Of a DNA stretch of 64,000 nucleotides, positions 45,290-53,877 are shown piece after piece. The DNA lies in the NCBI GenBank assembly GCA_965230345.1, contig CBDDKR010000001.1, positions 744,001 through 808,000 of the forward strand, written 5' to 3'. The DNA comes from JADKBO01 sp965230345. GTDB lineage: Bacteria; Bacteroidota; Bacteroidia; Chitinophagales; Saprospiraceae. Both the position numbers and the translations under genes were made by a program. The notes beneath the pieces are model-generated. The model made no database searches, was not told where the DNA came from, and saw only the letters and a program-made list of their open reading frames with translations. Each line of letters begins with the position of its first letter. The first letter of the stretch is position 1.

Positions 45290-47245
45290 TTAGGAATCAA
45301 TCCTTGCGTATTTTGCATTTTCTTCGATGAATTTTCTACGTGGAGGTACTTCATCTCCCATCAACATAGAGAAAATTCGATCCGCTTCAAGAGCATCACT
45401 AATGGTGATTTGCCTCAAAATCCTTGTGTCTGGGTCCATAGTTGTTTCCCATAACTGTTCAGCATTCATCTCACCTAGACCCTTATATCTTTGAATCTTT
45501 ATCCCTTTATCATCTCCCCCTTTACTATAGCCCAGTACGGCTTCTTGTCTTTCTTCTTCATTCCAGCAATATCTGAATTGATTTCCTTTACGTACTTGAT
45601 AGAGTGGTGGAGCGGCAATATAGATGTATCCATTTTCGATAAGAGGTTTCATATAACGGAAGAAAAACGTCATAATTAATGTAGCAATGTGGCTTCCATC
45701 AACATCGGCATCACACATAATTACAACCTTATGATATCTCAGTTTTTCTAAATTTAATGACCTCTGTCCGTCGACGTTGGTAATACTTACTCCAAGTGCG
45801 GTGAAGATGTTTTTGATTTCTTCGTTTTCATAAATTTTGTGTTCTAAGGCTTTTTCTACATTTAGAATCTTACCTCTTAAAGGAAGGATGGCTTGGAACA
45901 TTCTATCTCTTCCTTGCTTGGCAGTTCCACCTGCCGAATCACCCTCAACCAAAAAGACTTCACTTTCTGCTGGATCTTTGGAACTACAATCTGAAAGTTT
46001 CCCAGGAAGACCACCTCCAGTAAGTACAGTTTTTCGCTGTACCATTTCTCTAGCTTTCTCAGCAGCTTGTCTTGCTGTTGCTGCTAGGATCACTTTCTCG
46101 ATGATTTTCTTAGCTTCATTTGGGTTCTCTTCCAGCCAATATTTAAGAATTGTTCCTACTGTTCTTGATACAATACCAGTAACTTCGGAGTTTCCTAATT
46201 CACCTTTAGTCTGTCCCTTAAACTGAGGCTCAGGAACCTTGACTGAAACAATTGCAGTTAACCCTTCCCTAAAGTCATCACCAGAAATTCTTACCTTTAG
46301 TTTAGAGAATAAACCACTTTCTTCACCATAAGTCTTGAATAACCTATTTACAGCTCTTCTAAAACCAGATACATGAGTTCCCCCTTCTCTAGTATTAATA
46401 TTGTTAACGTATGAGTGAATGTTTTCTTGATAGCCTGTGTTATAAGACATAGCTACTTCAACCTCTACGTTCTCTTCTTTACCAGTAACATGAATCGGAG
46501 CAGATAGTAGTGACGTTCGAGATTCATCCAAGAATTTAACAAACTCTTTTAGCCCTCCTTCAGAATGAAATGATACAAACTTATGCTTTTTTGTTTCTTC
46601 ATCGATTTCTCTTTCATCTGTAAGTGTAAGGGTTAAACCTTTATTCAAGTAGGCCAACTCCCTTAGTCTTGTTGATAAAATTTCGAATTTGTAAACGGTT
46701 TCTTCAAACATGGTTTGATCAGGCAAAAACGTTATGATTGTACCTGTAATGTCTGTTTCACCTATTACTTTAATATCTGCTTTAGGCTTTCCAATCGAAA
46801 ACTCCATTTCATGAATCTTCCCATCACGATGAACTTCAGCTCTTAAATATTCTGAAAGTGCGTTAACACAAGATACACCTACACCGTGCAATCCCCCAGA
46901 GACCTTATATGTGTCTTTGTCGAATTTTCCCCCAGCATGCAAAACAGTTAGTACAACTTCAAGGGCGGATTTTTTTAATTTAGCATGCATTCCTACAGGA
47001 ATTCCCCTACCATTATCCTTAACTGTGATCGAATTGTTCTTATGGATAATTAAATCGATGTGATCACAGTATCCTGCTAGATGTTCATCGATAGAGTTAT
47101 CTACAACCTCCCAAACGAGATGGTGTAACCCTTTACTATCTGTACTACCGATGTACATTCCGGGTCTTTTTCTAACTGCCTCTAGCCCTTCTAATGCTTG
47201 AATATTATCAGCACCATAATTGCTGTTTACATTTTCTGTACTCAT
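45290..47245 (-). CDS. gyrB: DNA gyrase subunit B
   Basis: The 651-residue product has the GHKL ATPase motifs EVVDNSIDEHLAGYC, VKDNGRGIPVG and SGGLHGVGVSCVNALS. The transducer domain contains a QTKGELGNSEV segment, and the TOPRIM domain contains EGDSAGGTAKQGRDR and CDADVDGSHI. The C-terminal segment QRYKGLGEMNAEQLWETTMDP is typical of GyrB over ParE. Length matches the short GyrB without an insertion. It introduces negative supercoils with GyrA. An AGGAG sequence lies 8 bases before the ATG, unusual in this phylum. Confidence 0.97.
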   Translation of the reverse strand: MSTENVNSNYGADNIQALEGLEAVRKRPGMYIGSTDSKGLHHLVWEVVDNSIDEHLAGYCDHIDLIIHKNNSITVKDNGRGIPVGMHAKLKKSALEVVLTVLHAGGKFDKDTYKVSGGLHGVGVSCVNALSEYLRAEVHRDGKIHEMEFSIGKPKADIKVIGETDITGTIITFLPDQTMFEETVYKFEILSTRLRELAYLNKGLTLTLTDEREIDEETKKHKFVSFHSEGGLKEFVKFLDESRTSLLSAPIHVTGKEENVEVEVAMSYNTGYQENIHSYVNNINTREGGTHVSGFRRAVNRLFKTYGEESGLFSKLKVRISGDDFREGLTAIVSVKVPEPQFKGQTKGELGNSEVTGIVSRTVGTILKYWLEENPNEAKKIIEKVILAATARQAAEKAREMVQRKTVLTGGGLPGKLSDCSSKDPAESEVFLVEGDSAGGTAKQGRDRMFQAILPLRGKILNVEKALEHKIYENEEIKNIFTALGVSITNVDGQRSLNLEKLRYHKVVIMCDADVDGSHIATLIMTFFFRYMKPLIENGYIYIAAPPLYQVRKGNQFRYCWNEEERQEAVLGYSKGGDDKGIKIQRYKGLGEMNAEQLWETTMDPDTRILRQITISDALEADRIFSMLMGDEVPPRRKFIEENAKYARIDS

Positions 47246-47455
47246 CTAAGCTCCTAAATTTAATTTTAGCCGAATATGGCTATTTAATTGTCTTATGTTT
47301 TTTTTGTTCAAATTACTTTTGTAACGACCTGCTAAGATACTATATTTTTGCCAAAATAATTGAAGGAATAGTAGTGTAAATATATTTTAATCAATCGGTT
47401 ATATATTTACGAATTAGAATATAAAATATAATTCTTCGATTGTTTGATTTACCCT

Positions 47456-48544
47456 TTATTTCTGGGCGTTTAGGTAGAGATAAAATGCGATTATACTGAA
47501 TACTATATTCGGGATCCAAATTCCAACCAATGGTGAAAAATTCATATTGGTGACGAATGTCACTGCAAATTTTGATAGTATGACATATCCAGCACCTAAA
47601 ACAATGCCTAACGCGAGATGTAAACCCATTCCTCCTCTTACTTTCTTAGACGCAATGCTTACACCCATTATGGTAAGAATGAGAATGGTGAATGGATCAG
47701 ATGTTCTTCGATAGAGTTCAAGGAGGTATTTGTTGGCTGTATTTATTCCCTTACTCTGTTCTTCATCTATGAATTTCTTTAATTCAGATGTTGTCATCAT
47801 TTCCATTTGATTGCTATATCGAATGAAATCATCTGGAAGAAATGGAAATAATGTATCTCTCTCAATATCTTTCTTTATAATGAGTTGTTCTCCACTTTTA
47901 TCAAAGAAACGTTCTTCATAATTGTTCATTTTCCATTTTGAAGTTGTGGAATTCCAGCTAAGTTTTTTGGTTTTCAGTACATATGTAAGTTTGGTTCCTT
48001 CAAATCTTTCTAAACGAAAACTTCTGGCAGAACTGTCTCTAGAACTGAACATTCTGAAATAGACCTTTTCATTTGGTGAAATGTAGAAGTGCACATCGTT
48101 AGAAAGTGTTTTTTTGTTGCTTTTTTTGATGTATTTACTTTCAAATTCAAATTTTATCCTTGAGCTATTTGGAATGATGTAATTATTCCCGGTCCAAAGA
48201 AGAATCGACAATATAGATGCAGATATGATGTAGGGTCTTAGGATTCTATTGTAACTTACTCCAGAGGACAAAACAGCAATAATTTCTGTATTTCTGGCAA
48301 GACGGCTAGTGAAAAATATAACAGAAATTAACGCAAACAAAGGCCATAATAACCCATTAATCCATGGTATGAAATGAAGGTAGTATTCCTCCAAAATTTG
48401 CATGGTAGTTAATTCGTCATTTAAAAATTTATCAACTTTTTCAAAGAAGTCAATGGCAATAGAAACCATCGTAATCATCAGCACAGTAAAAAAAAATGTA
48501 GATAAGTATTGTTTGATAATATATCTGTCAAATTTTTTTAACAT
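47456..48544 (-). CDS. LptF/LptG-family LPS export permease
   Basis: The 362-residue product has the YjgP/YjgQ start DRYIIKQYLSTFFFTVLMIT, an early run of three membrane helices with IIAVLSSGVSYNRILRPY, a periplasmic domain (about 120-270), and a second helix set including PFTILILTIMGVSIASKK and GLHLALGIVLGAGYVI. It is one half of the inner-membrane LptB2FG transporter that extracts LPS. Sequence alone does not decide between LptF and LptG. No lptB gene is near; the lipid A genes lie at 27278-30528. Confidence 0.93.
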   Translation of the reverse strand: MLKKFDRYIIKQYLSTFFFTVLMITMVSIAIDFFEKVDKFLNDELTTMQILEEYYLHFIPWINGLLWPLFALISVIFFTSRLARNTEIIAVLSSGVSYNRILRPYIISASILSILLWTGNNYIIPNSSRIKFEFESKYIKKSNKKTLSNDVHFYISPNEKVYFRMFSSRDSSARSFRLERFEGTKLTYVLKTKKLSWNSTTSKWKMNNYEERFFDKSGEQLIIKKDIERDTLFPFLPDDFIRYSNQMEMMTTSELKKFIDEEQSKGINTANKYLLELYRRTSDPFTILILTIMGVSIASKKVRGGMGLHLALGIVLGAGYVILSKFAVTFVTNMNFSPLVGIWIPNIVFSIIAFYLYLNAQK

Positions 48545-48658
48545 GAATGTTATTTAGAATTTCTTAAACATGAATTAATGTATTGGATTTACATCACGTG
48601 TGTTGTCCCAATCAATAGAATAACCAATCTAACTAATCAATTCTCCAAATTAATTCAA

Positions 48659-49195
48659 CTAGAAAGAGTTCTTCCACATCATACTTTCAACGGGCTTTTC
48701 CGTTCTGACAATGTATTTAGCATTGCTTTTTTTGTTATAGTAATTTTCTATAGCACCGTCGACTTTAAAATATATCAATTGACCAATAGGCATTCCAGGA
48801 TAAACACGAACGGGTTGCGTAACAGAAATTTCCAATGTCCATGTATTACAAAAACCCACATCTCCTTTTCCAGCAGTAGCATGAATATCTATTCCCAATC
48901 TTCCAACCGATGACTTACCTTCAAGAAATGGAACAGTAGTATGAGTTTCAGTATACTCTTCGGTGACTCCTAAATAGAGTGTGCTTGGTTGCAACACAAA
49001 GCCTTCTTCAGGGATCACAAAATGTTCTATTTGATTGTGCTTTTTTGCATCAAGAACACGATCAGAATAGACAGCCAAATTTTTACCAAGATGAACATCG
49101 TAAGAATTGGTGCCTAAATTAGTGTAATCCAAAGGATCAATAACAATTTCTCCTTTATCTATAGCCTTTCTAATCTCTATGTCGGTCAATATCAT
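48659..49195 (-). CDS. dcd: dCTP deaminase
   Basis: The 178-residue product has the dCTP deaminase/dUTPase fold: NLGTNSYDVHLGKNL, the active-site segment LEGKSSVGRLGIDIHATAG containing Arg and Ser, and WTLEISVTQPVRVYPGMPIG with the catalytic Glu. It makes dUTP from dCTP for thymidylate supply, and fits with the tdk gene nearby. It is 10 bases after dapD on the same strand, so they are likely one transcript. Confidence 0.95.
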   Translation of the reverse strand: MILTDIEIRKAIDKGEIVIDPLDYTNLGTNSYDVHLGKNLAVYSDRVLDAKKHNQIEHFVIPEEGFVLQPSTLYLGVTEEYTETHTTVPFLEGKSSVGRLGIDIHATAGKGDVGFCNTWTLEISVTQPVRVYPGMPIGQLIYFKVDGAIENYYNKKSNAKYIVRTEKPVESMMWKNSF

Positions 49196-49205
49196 TGCAA
49201 TGGTT

Positions 49206-50024
49206 TTATACTGCTACGTCGTAATCTCGAAGAGCATCGTTTAAAGATACCTTTTTATCTGTGCTTTCTTTTCTTTTTCCAATAATTAAGGCGCAATTTA
49301 CATTGTAATCTCCTGCTGGAAAGGATTTGGTGTAACTACCTGGTATAACAACCGATCTTTCAGGTACAATTCCTCGATGAGTCACTGGTTCTGGTCCTGT
49401 GACGTCAATAATTCGTGTGCTCTTGGTTAAAACTACATTGGCTCCAAGTACACTTTCTTTTTCGACTATTGCTCCTTCAACGATAATTGACCTTGAACCA
49501 ATGAAACAATTGTCCTCTATTATTGTAGGAGTAGCCTGCAAAGGTTCAAGAACTCCACCAATTCCTACACCTCCTGATAAGTGGACATTTTTCCCAATTT
49601 GTGCACATGATCCTACAGTTGCCCAGGTGTCTACCATAGTGCCACTTCCAACATATGCACCAATGTTAACATAGCTTGGCATCATAATGACACCTTTCTC
49701 TAAGAAAGACCCATATCGTGCAATAGCATGAGGAACAACTCTAACACCCTGTTCTTTGAAATTCCTCTTCAACGCAATTTTATCATGAAACTCAAAAGGT
49801 GGAACTTCTATAGTCTTCATTTCTTGGATAGGAAAGTACATTACGATACCCTTTTTTACCCAGTCATTTACAACCCAAGATCCTTCACCGTCTTGTTGAG
49901 CCACTCTAACTTTTCCTTGATCCAATAATTCAATCAATTCACGAATAGCATTTTGAGTCCGTTCCGAGGATAATAGTGATCTATCTTCCCAAGCTTTGTT
50001 TATTGTTTCTTTTATTTCGTTCAT
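49206..50024 (-). CDS. dapD: Tetrahydrodipicolinate N-succinyltransferase
   Basis: From the ATG at 50024 the product is 272 residues, starting NEIKETINKAWED. It has the hexapeptide beta-helix (VIMMPSYVNIGAYVGSGTMV, TWATVGSCAQIGKNVHLSGG) and the C-terminal PGSYTKSFPAGDYNVNCALI. The reaction adds a succinyl (or acetyl) group to tetrahydrodipicolinate in lysine and diaminopimelate synthesis. A longer frame to 50204 overlaps the upstream hydrolase gene and is not coding. Confidence 0.96.
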   Translation of the reverse strand: MNEIKETINKAWEDRSLLSSERTQNAIRELIELLDQGKVRVAQQDGEGSWVVNDWVKKGIVMYFPIQEMKTIEVPPFEFHDKIALKRNFKEQGVRVVPHAIARYGSFLEKGVIMMPSYVNIGAYVGSGTMVDTWATVGSCAQIGKNVHLSGGVGIGGVLEPLQATPTIIEDNCFIGSRSIIVEGAIVEKESVLGANVVLTKSTRIIDVTGPEPVTHRGIVPERSVVIPGSYTKSFPAGDYNVNCALIIGKRKESTDKKVSLNDALRDYDVAV

Positions 50025-50104
50025 ATTTCTTTGAATAGAATTAATGCGTTTTGGGCGTTGCAAATATATCAAATTAGAGTGATAATCGCTTTTAACAATT
50101 ACCT

Positions 50105-50965
50105 TTAAAGTTGTTTTAAGTAATCTTTCAAATATTGAAAAACTTGTTTGGATTGAAGCCCGTGGTCGAAGCCTTCCGTAGTATACATTGTTGATGTTTT
50201 CCACTCTTTATGAATACTTAAACCGTTATGATATCCATTAATGGAATCCTTTTTATCGTGAATAATCAATCCAAGGAGAGGTATATTTTGCACAAATTCA
50301 GATGTTGCAAACTTTGATAGTGGATTACTATACCATTTTTCAAAATTATCCATATAAGATGTTCTCACTCTATTGTTTAATCGAATAATGTCAAAATAGG
50401 TATTGGTAATTTCAGTCATAGTATCAGGACTTGCCAATAGAATCAAATTGGAGATATTAAATGTCCCAAAGCGATGTAAGGCGAAGGCAGATGAAAAAGC
50501 ACCTATTGAATGACCTACTAGGACTGTTGGGGAATAATGTTCAATGGCTGATCGTATCATATCTGAGTAGAGTACACCATCAAATTTTGAACTGCCGCTT
50601 TGACCATGAGCAGGAGCATCTAAAAGAGCAAAATTGTATGGCGTATCCTCTATGTATTTTAAAATGCGTTTCCATCGAGATGAATTACTTTCCCAACCAT
50701 GAGCGAATAATATAGTCTGAGAAGAATTTTTATCCATAAAATAGGTAGCCACCTTCAATCCATGACTGTCTAAAAAGCGTAATTCAAAATTGGCTAGATA
50801 ATCACTTTGATGAGGCTTTAGCCTTCCTTTGCGAGGAGTTCGAAATATTTCAAGTGCTAATTTGGCAGCATATGATTTGTTTACCCATCCCATAGTGTTT
50901 AAACCGAACCCAACCAAGGCGGGTAAATACTTGCTTAAAAAGTCTTGTTTCCTAATTACCGTCAT
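50105..50965 (-). CDS. Alpha/beta hydrolase
   Basis: The 286-residue product has the alpha/beta hydrolase oxyanion segment ILFAHGWESNS, the nucleophile elbow VGHSIGAFSS (Ser153), the acid region near IIHDKKDSI and the catalytic His in GFDHGLQ. A substrate cannot be assigned. There is no clear signal peptide, so it is cytosolic. It lies 80 bases before dapD and 22 bases after tdk on the same strand. Confidence 0.88.
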   Translation of the reverse strand: MTVIRKQDFLSKYLPALVGFGLNTMGWVNKSYAAKLALEIFRTPRKGRLKPHQSDYLANFELRFLDSHGLKVATYFMDKNSSQTILFAHGWESNSSRWKRILKYIEDTPYNFALLDAPAHGQSGSSKFDGVLYSDMIRSAIEHYSPTVLVGHSIGAFSSAFALHRFGTFNISNLILLASPDTMTEITNTYFDIIRLNNRVRTSYMDNFEKWYSNPLSKFATSEFVQNIPLLGLIIHDKKDSINGYHNGLSIHKEWKTSTMYTTEGFDHGLQSKQVFQYLKDYLKQL

Positions 50966-50986
50966 GAAATATGATATCTATTTTAT

Positions 50987-51577
50987 CTAAGGCGTTCTAA
51001 GGTTTAATATATTCCCCATTTCATAGCAAATTCTACATCGGGGTTCATATTTATCTTTTTCACCAAGCACTACTGTGTCTTTTTCAGTTGACAAACGATA
51101 AGAGTGGGTAGCAAGATTCCCACAATGTGGACATATGGCATGAACCTTAGTAATATATTCAGCGGTAGCTAATAAAGATGGAATTGGTCCAAATGGTTGC
51201 CCTTTAAAATCCATATCCAATCCTGCAACAATGACCCTTTTGCCTCGAACTGCGAGTTTTTGGCATACTTCCGTAAGTTGTTCGTCAAAGAATTGTGCTT
51301 CGTCAATTCCAATAACTGTGTAATCGTCGATGTACGTATAGATTTCAGAAGAGTTTTGAATTGGTATTGAGTCGATCGAATTTGAATCATGACTGACCAC
51401 CTCACTTTCGTGATAACGTGTGTCTTTTTGAGGTTTGAATATTTGAACTTTCTGATTGGCTATCTTAGCACGTTTTAATCGTCTGATGAGCTCTTCAGTT
51501 TTTCCTGAAAACATAGATCCACATATGACTTCTATCCACCCACTTCTCTGACCTTTGAATCCAGGTTCTAAAAACAT
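50987..51577 (-). CDS. tdk: Thymidine kinase
   Basis: The 196-residue product has the P-loop GSMFSGKTEELIRRLKRA near residue 20, DEAQFFDEQL, the VIVAGLDMDFKGQPFGP lasso region, and a zinc-binding C-terminal part with CPHCG and CRIC. It phosphorylates thymidine for salvage. Length matches the type II family. It is the first gene of the minus-strand series tdk, hydrolase, dapD, dcd. Confidence 0.96.
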   Translation of the reverse strand: MFLEPGFKGQRSGWIEVICGSMFSGKTEELIRRLKRAKIANQKVQIFKPQKDTRYHESEVVSHDSNSIDSIPIQNSSEIYTYIDDYTVIGIDEAQFFDEQLTEVCQKLAVRGKRVIVAGLDMDFKGQPFGPIPSLLATAEYITKVHAICPHCGNLATHSYRLSTEKDTVVLGEKDKYEPRCRICYEMGNILNLRTP

Positions 51578-51876
51578 AGTACAACGATTAAGTATTTCGA
51601 TTATTAAGACATTCCTCAGTTCGAACTTAGGTAATGCGAATGCAAATATTATGAATTCTGATTATTTGAAATCTATATATTGACATTTTTTTAATAAAAA
51701 TTATTTTAATATGAAGTTAATACGAGGTATGAGTACAATCGGACAGATAATAGAATTTTAACTTTGTCGTTGTATTATTCAGTTATTCAAATGTTCTATT
51801 TAAGGTTGTGGCATTGAATTTGCTTTGTAATAATTGGTTATAGATTATTAAATTTTATAATGTAAATTATTTGTGA

Positions 51877-52557
51877 ATGGATATCAAGAGAATTGAAAAG
51901 AAACTTAAGAAAATAAACAAACTAGTAGAGTTATATAGAGAGGAGGATGAAGTTTCCAAAGTTGAAAGAGATATACTTTTGGACTACATTAAAAAGCTTT
52001 ACGAGGAAGTATTATTTCTCGACATGTCTTTTGAAGATGAGATTACTCCGATCAAGCCTAAATCTAAAGCTAAGCAAAAAGTCGAAACGAAAGAGCCTAT
52101 TATTAGAAAGGTCGAAGAAAGGCCTGTTGTAGTAAAAGAAGAGAAACCCATCACTACTGAGGTAGTGTCTAGTCCAGCCGTGATAGAGGAACCTAAGGTT
52201 GAAGTTAAACCCAAAGTGGAAGAAGTAGCGGTATTGACTTCAAAGCCAGAGTACGATGAGTTGTTCGTAGATGATGAAATCAATGATATCTCGGCACGTT
52301 TAGCTCGAACTAAGATATCTGATATTAATAAGTCAATGGGAATTAACGAACGTATATTTACAATTAATGAACTATTCGGAGGAAGTTCTGATGCATACAA
52401 TGGCGCAATTGCTTATTTAAATGGTTTATCAAATTTTCAAGATGCAAGAATGTACTTAGAAGCAGAAATTATTGGGAAGTTTTCTTGGATGGAAGATGTG
52501 AAAATTAAAAAAGCTCAGAATTTTATAAAACTTGTTCGTCGGTTATTTGTTGGATAA
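51877..52557 (+). CDS. Conserved Bacteroidota protein of unknown function
   Basis: The 226-residue product has a charged N-terminal helix pair (about 1-50), a low-complexity Val/Glu/Lys/Pro linker (about 60-125), and a conserved C-terminal domain: DINKSMGINERIFTINELF, GAIAYLNGLSNFQDARMYLE, FSWMED. This C-terminal pattern recurs in Bacteroidota hypothetical proteins. There is no signal peptide. It is 5 bases before the rhomboid gene and likely coupled with it. A cytosolic role linked to membrane proteolysis is inference only. Confidence 0.8.
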   Translation: MDIKRIEKKLKKINKLVELYREEDEVSKVERDILLDYIKKLYEEVLFLDMSFEDEITPIKPKSKAKQKVETKEPIIRKVEERPVVVKEEKPITTEVVSSPAVIEEPKVEVKPKVEEVAVLTSKPEYDELFVDDEINDISARLARTKISDINKSMGINERIFTINELFGGSSDAYNGAIAYLNGLSNFQDARMYLEAEIIGKFSWMEDVKIKKAQNFIKLVRRLFVG

Positions 52558-52562
52558 GGTTA

Positions 52563-53255
52563 ATGAGACAAGACTATAAAATTCTTTTAAAAAAGTTAAT
52601 TATTCCGATTTCAATTCTCGCAATTTTATGGGGAATAGAAATCTTGGAATATCTGACCGAAGATCGTTATACACGATTTGCAATTTTCCCCCGAGATGCC
52701 AATAGTATATTAGGAATTATATCTGCACATTTTATCCATTCAGATTGGGGACATTTAATTAGTAATTCATTCCCTATGTTTGGATTGGTCCTAATCATGA
52801 TGTTTTTCTACGAAAGGTTGTTATATCCAGTGTTGATAGGAATAATGATGTTGACGGGTACATCGGTATGGTTGTTTGCCAGAGAATCCTATCACTTAGG
52901 CAGTAGCGGTGTAGTTTATGGATTAATTGGATTTATATTTTGGTCAGGAATTTTCAGGGGGAATTTACGATCGACGGTTCTATCGTTAGTGATTTTGATA
53001 GGGTATAGTAGTTATTTTCAGGGATTGACTCCTGAAGAGGGCGTGAGTTGGGAAAGTCATCTGTTTGGTGGTATTTCAGGAGCATTCCTTGGTTTGGTTT
53101 TTAAAAATGTTGCTGTGGATGGAGAAAAAGATTTTATTGACGATCCTGTCGAAAAGTCCCCAGAGATTAAGAAAAGGTTTTTTCATCCCGATATATTCTT
53201 GAAAACTAAGTACCAAAGATATTTGGATAGCCTGACTGTAGACGAAGGTGAGTAA
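52563..53255 (+). CDS. Rhomboid-family intramembrane serine protease
   Basis: The 230-residue membrane protein has about six hydrophobic segments, the conserved HSDWGHLISNSF region before helix 2 (H64, N68), the catalytic GSSG with Ser115 in LGSSGVVYGL, and the catalytic His166 in WESHLFGGISGA. A short charged tail faces the cytosol. It cuts membrane proteins within the bilayer; the substrate is unknown. It follows the conserved protein gene at 51877 with a 5-base gap. Confidence 0.92.
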   Translation: MRQDYKILLKKLIIPISILAILWGIEILEYLTEDRYTRFAIFPRDANSILGIISAHFIHSDWGHLISNSFPMFGLVLIMMFFYERLLYPVLIGIMMLTGTSVWLFARESYHLGSSGVVYGLIGFIFWSGIFRGNLRSTVLSLVILIGYSSYFQGLTPEEGVSWESHLFGGISGAFLGLVFKNVAVDGEKDFIDDPVEKSPEIKKRFFHPDIFLKTKYQRYLDSLTVDEGE

Positions 53256-53877
53256 GAAGAGATTTACACTTGTTGAAGTGATCTTTTTACATAGGGTGAT
53301 TTCGTGTAAAATAATGTATCGTTTATTGTGTCATTTGCCGTTAATAATTGCAATATGTCGTGAGACTTGGAATCAATAAATGGTGTGTAGAAAACTGCTT
53401 TGATGAAATTATGTTAATTGTTTTGCCGTGTGAAGTGATTTTAAATCTTTGATTTGTAACAATATATGGAATGTGGTTTAGTTATGAATTTCCTTAATTC
53501 AGGAATATACTTTTGAATACTTATTTTATCAGGTTTGTACTAAAGCAAAACTGCACTTTGTCACAAGTATTTGTTTTTTATTACCAAAAAAATGGATTAG
53601 CTGATGTGAAACAAAGTTTTCTATTGATAAAATCTCTTATTTTGTAAAATATTAGGCATTGTCTAATTAAGTAACTTCGGTTGAGTAAAAATTAATCTAC
53701 TTTTTAGATATTTGCACGATGAATGAAATAGGACTTCGCACGTTCTAGGTTGTTAAAACCTGGGATATTGTGATGAAAGGTTGCCAACTTGGAACAGGGT
53801 GAGTTTTATTTTACTCAGAAATAGACTTTCTTATTGTGACTTCTTTTAATATGTGAGGTCAGATAAGGTATAATTTG
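53256..53877. other. Long intergenic leader before the giant surface protein gene
   Basis: About 620 AT-rich bases without a gene. A possible promoter for the giant gene is listed separately at 53681-53714. No RNA gene, tRNA or clear terminator was recognised. Confidence 0.5.
53681..53714 (+). promoter_or_regulatory. Putative promoter of the giant surface protein gene
   Basis: TTG at 53681-53683 and TAGATATTTG at 53705-53714 (followed by CA) resemble the Bacteroidota boxes, but the -7 spacing has two extra bases. It would give a leader of about 160 bases. Confidence 0.35.

Noticed and set aside
45837..46226. 129-codon plus-strand frame
   Set aside because: It is antisense to gyrB and has no recognisable family pattern.
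50025..50204. Upstream extension of dapD
   Set aside because: It overlaps the alpha/beta hydrolase gene on the same strand and has no DapD similarity.
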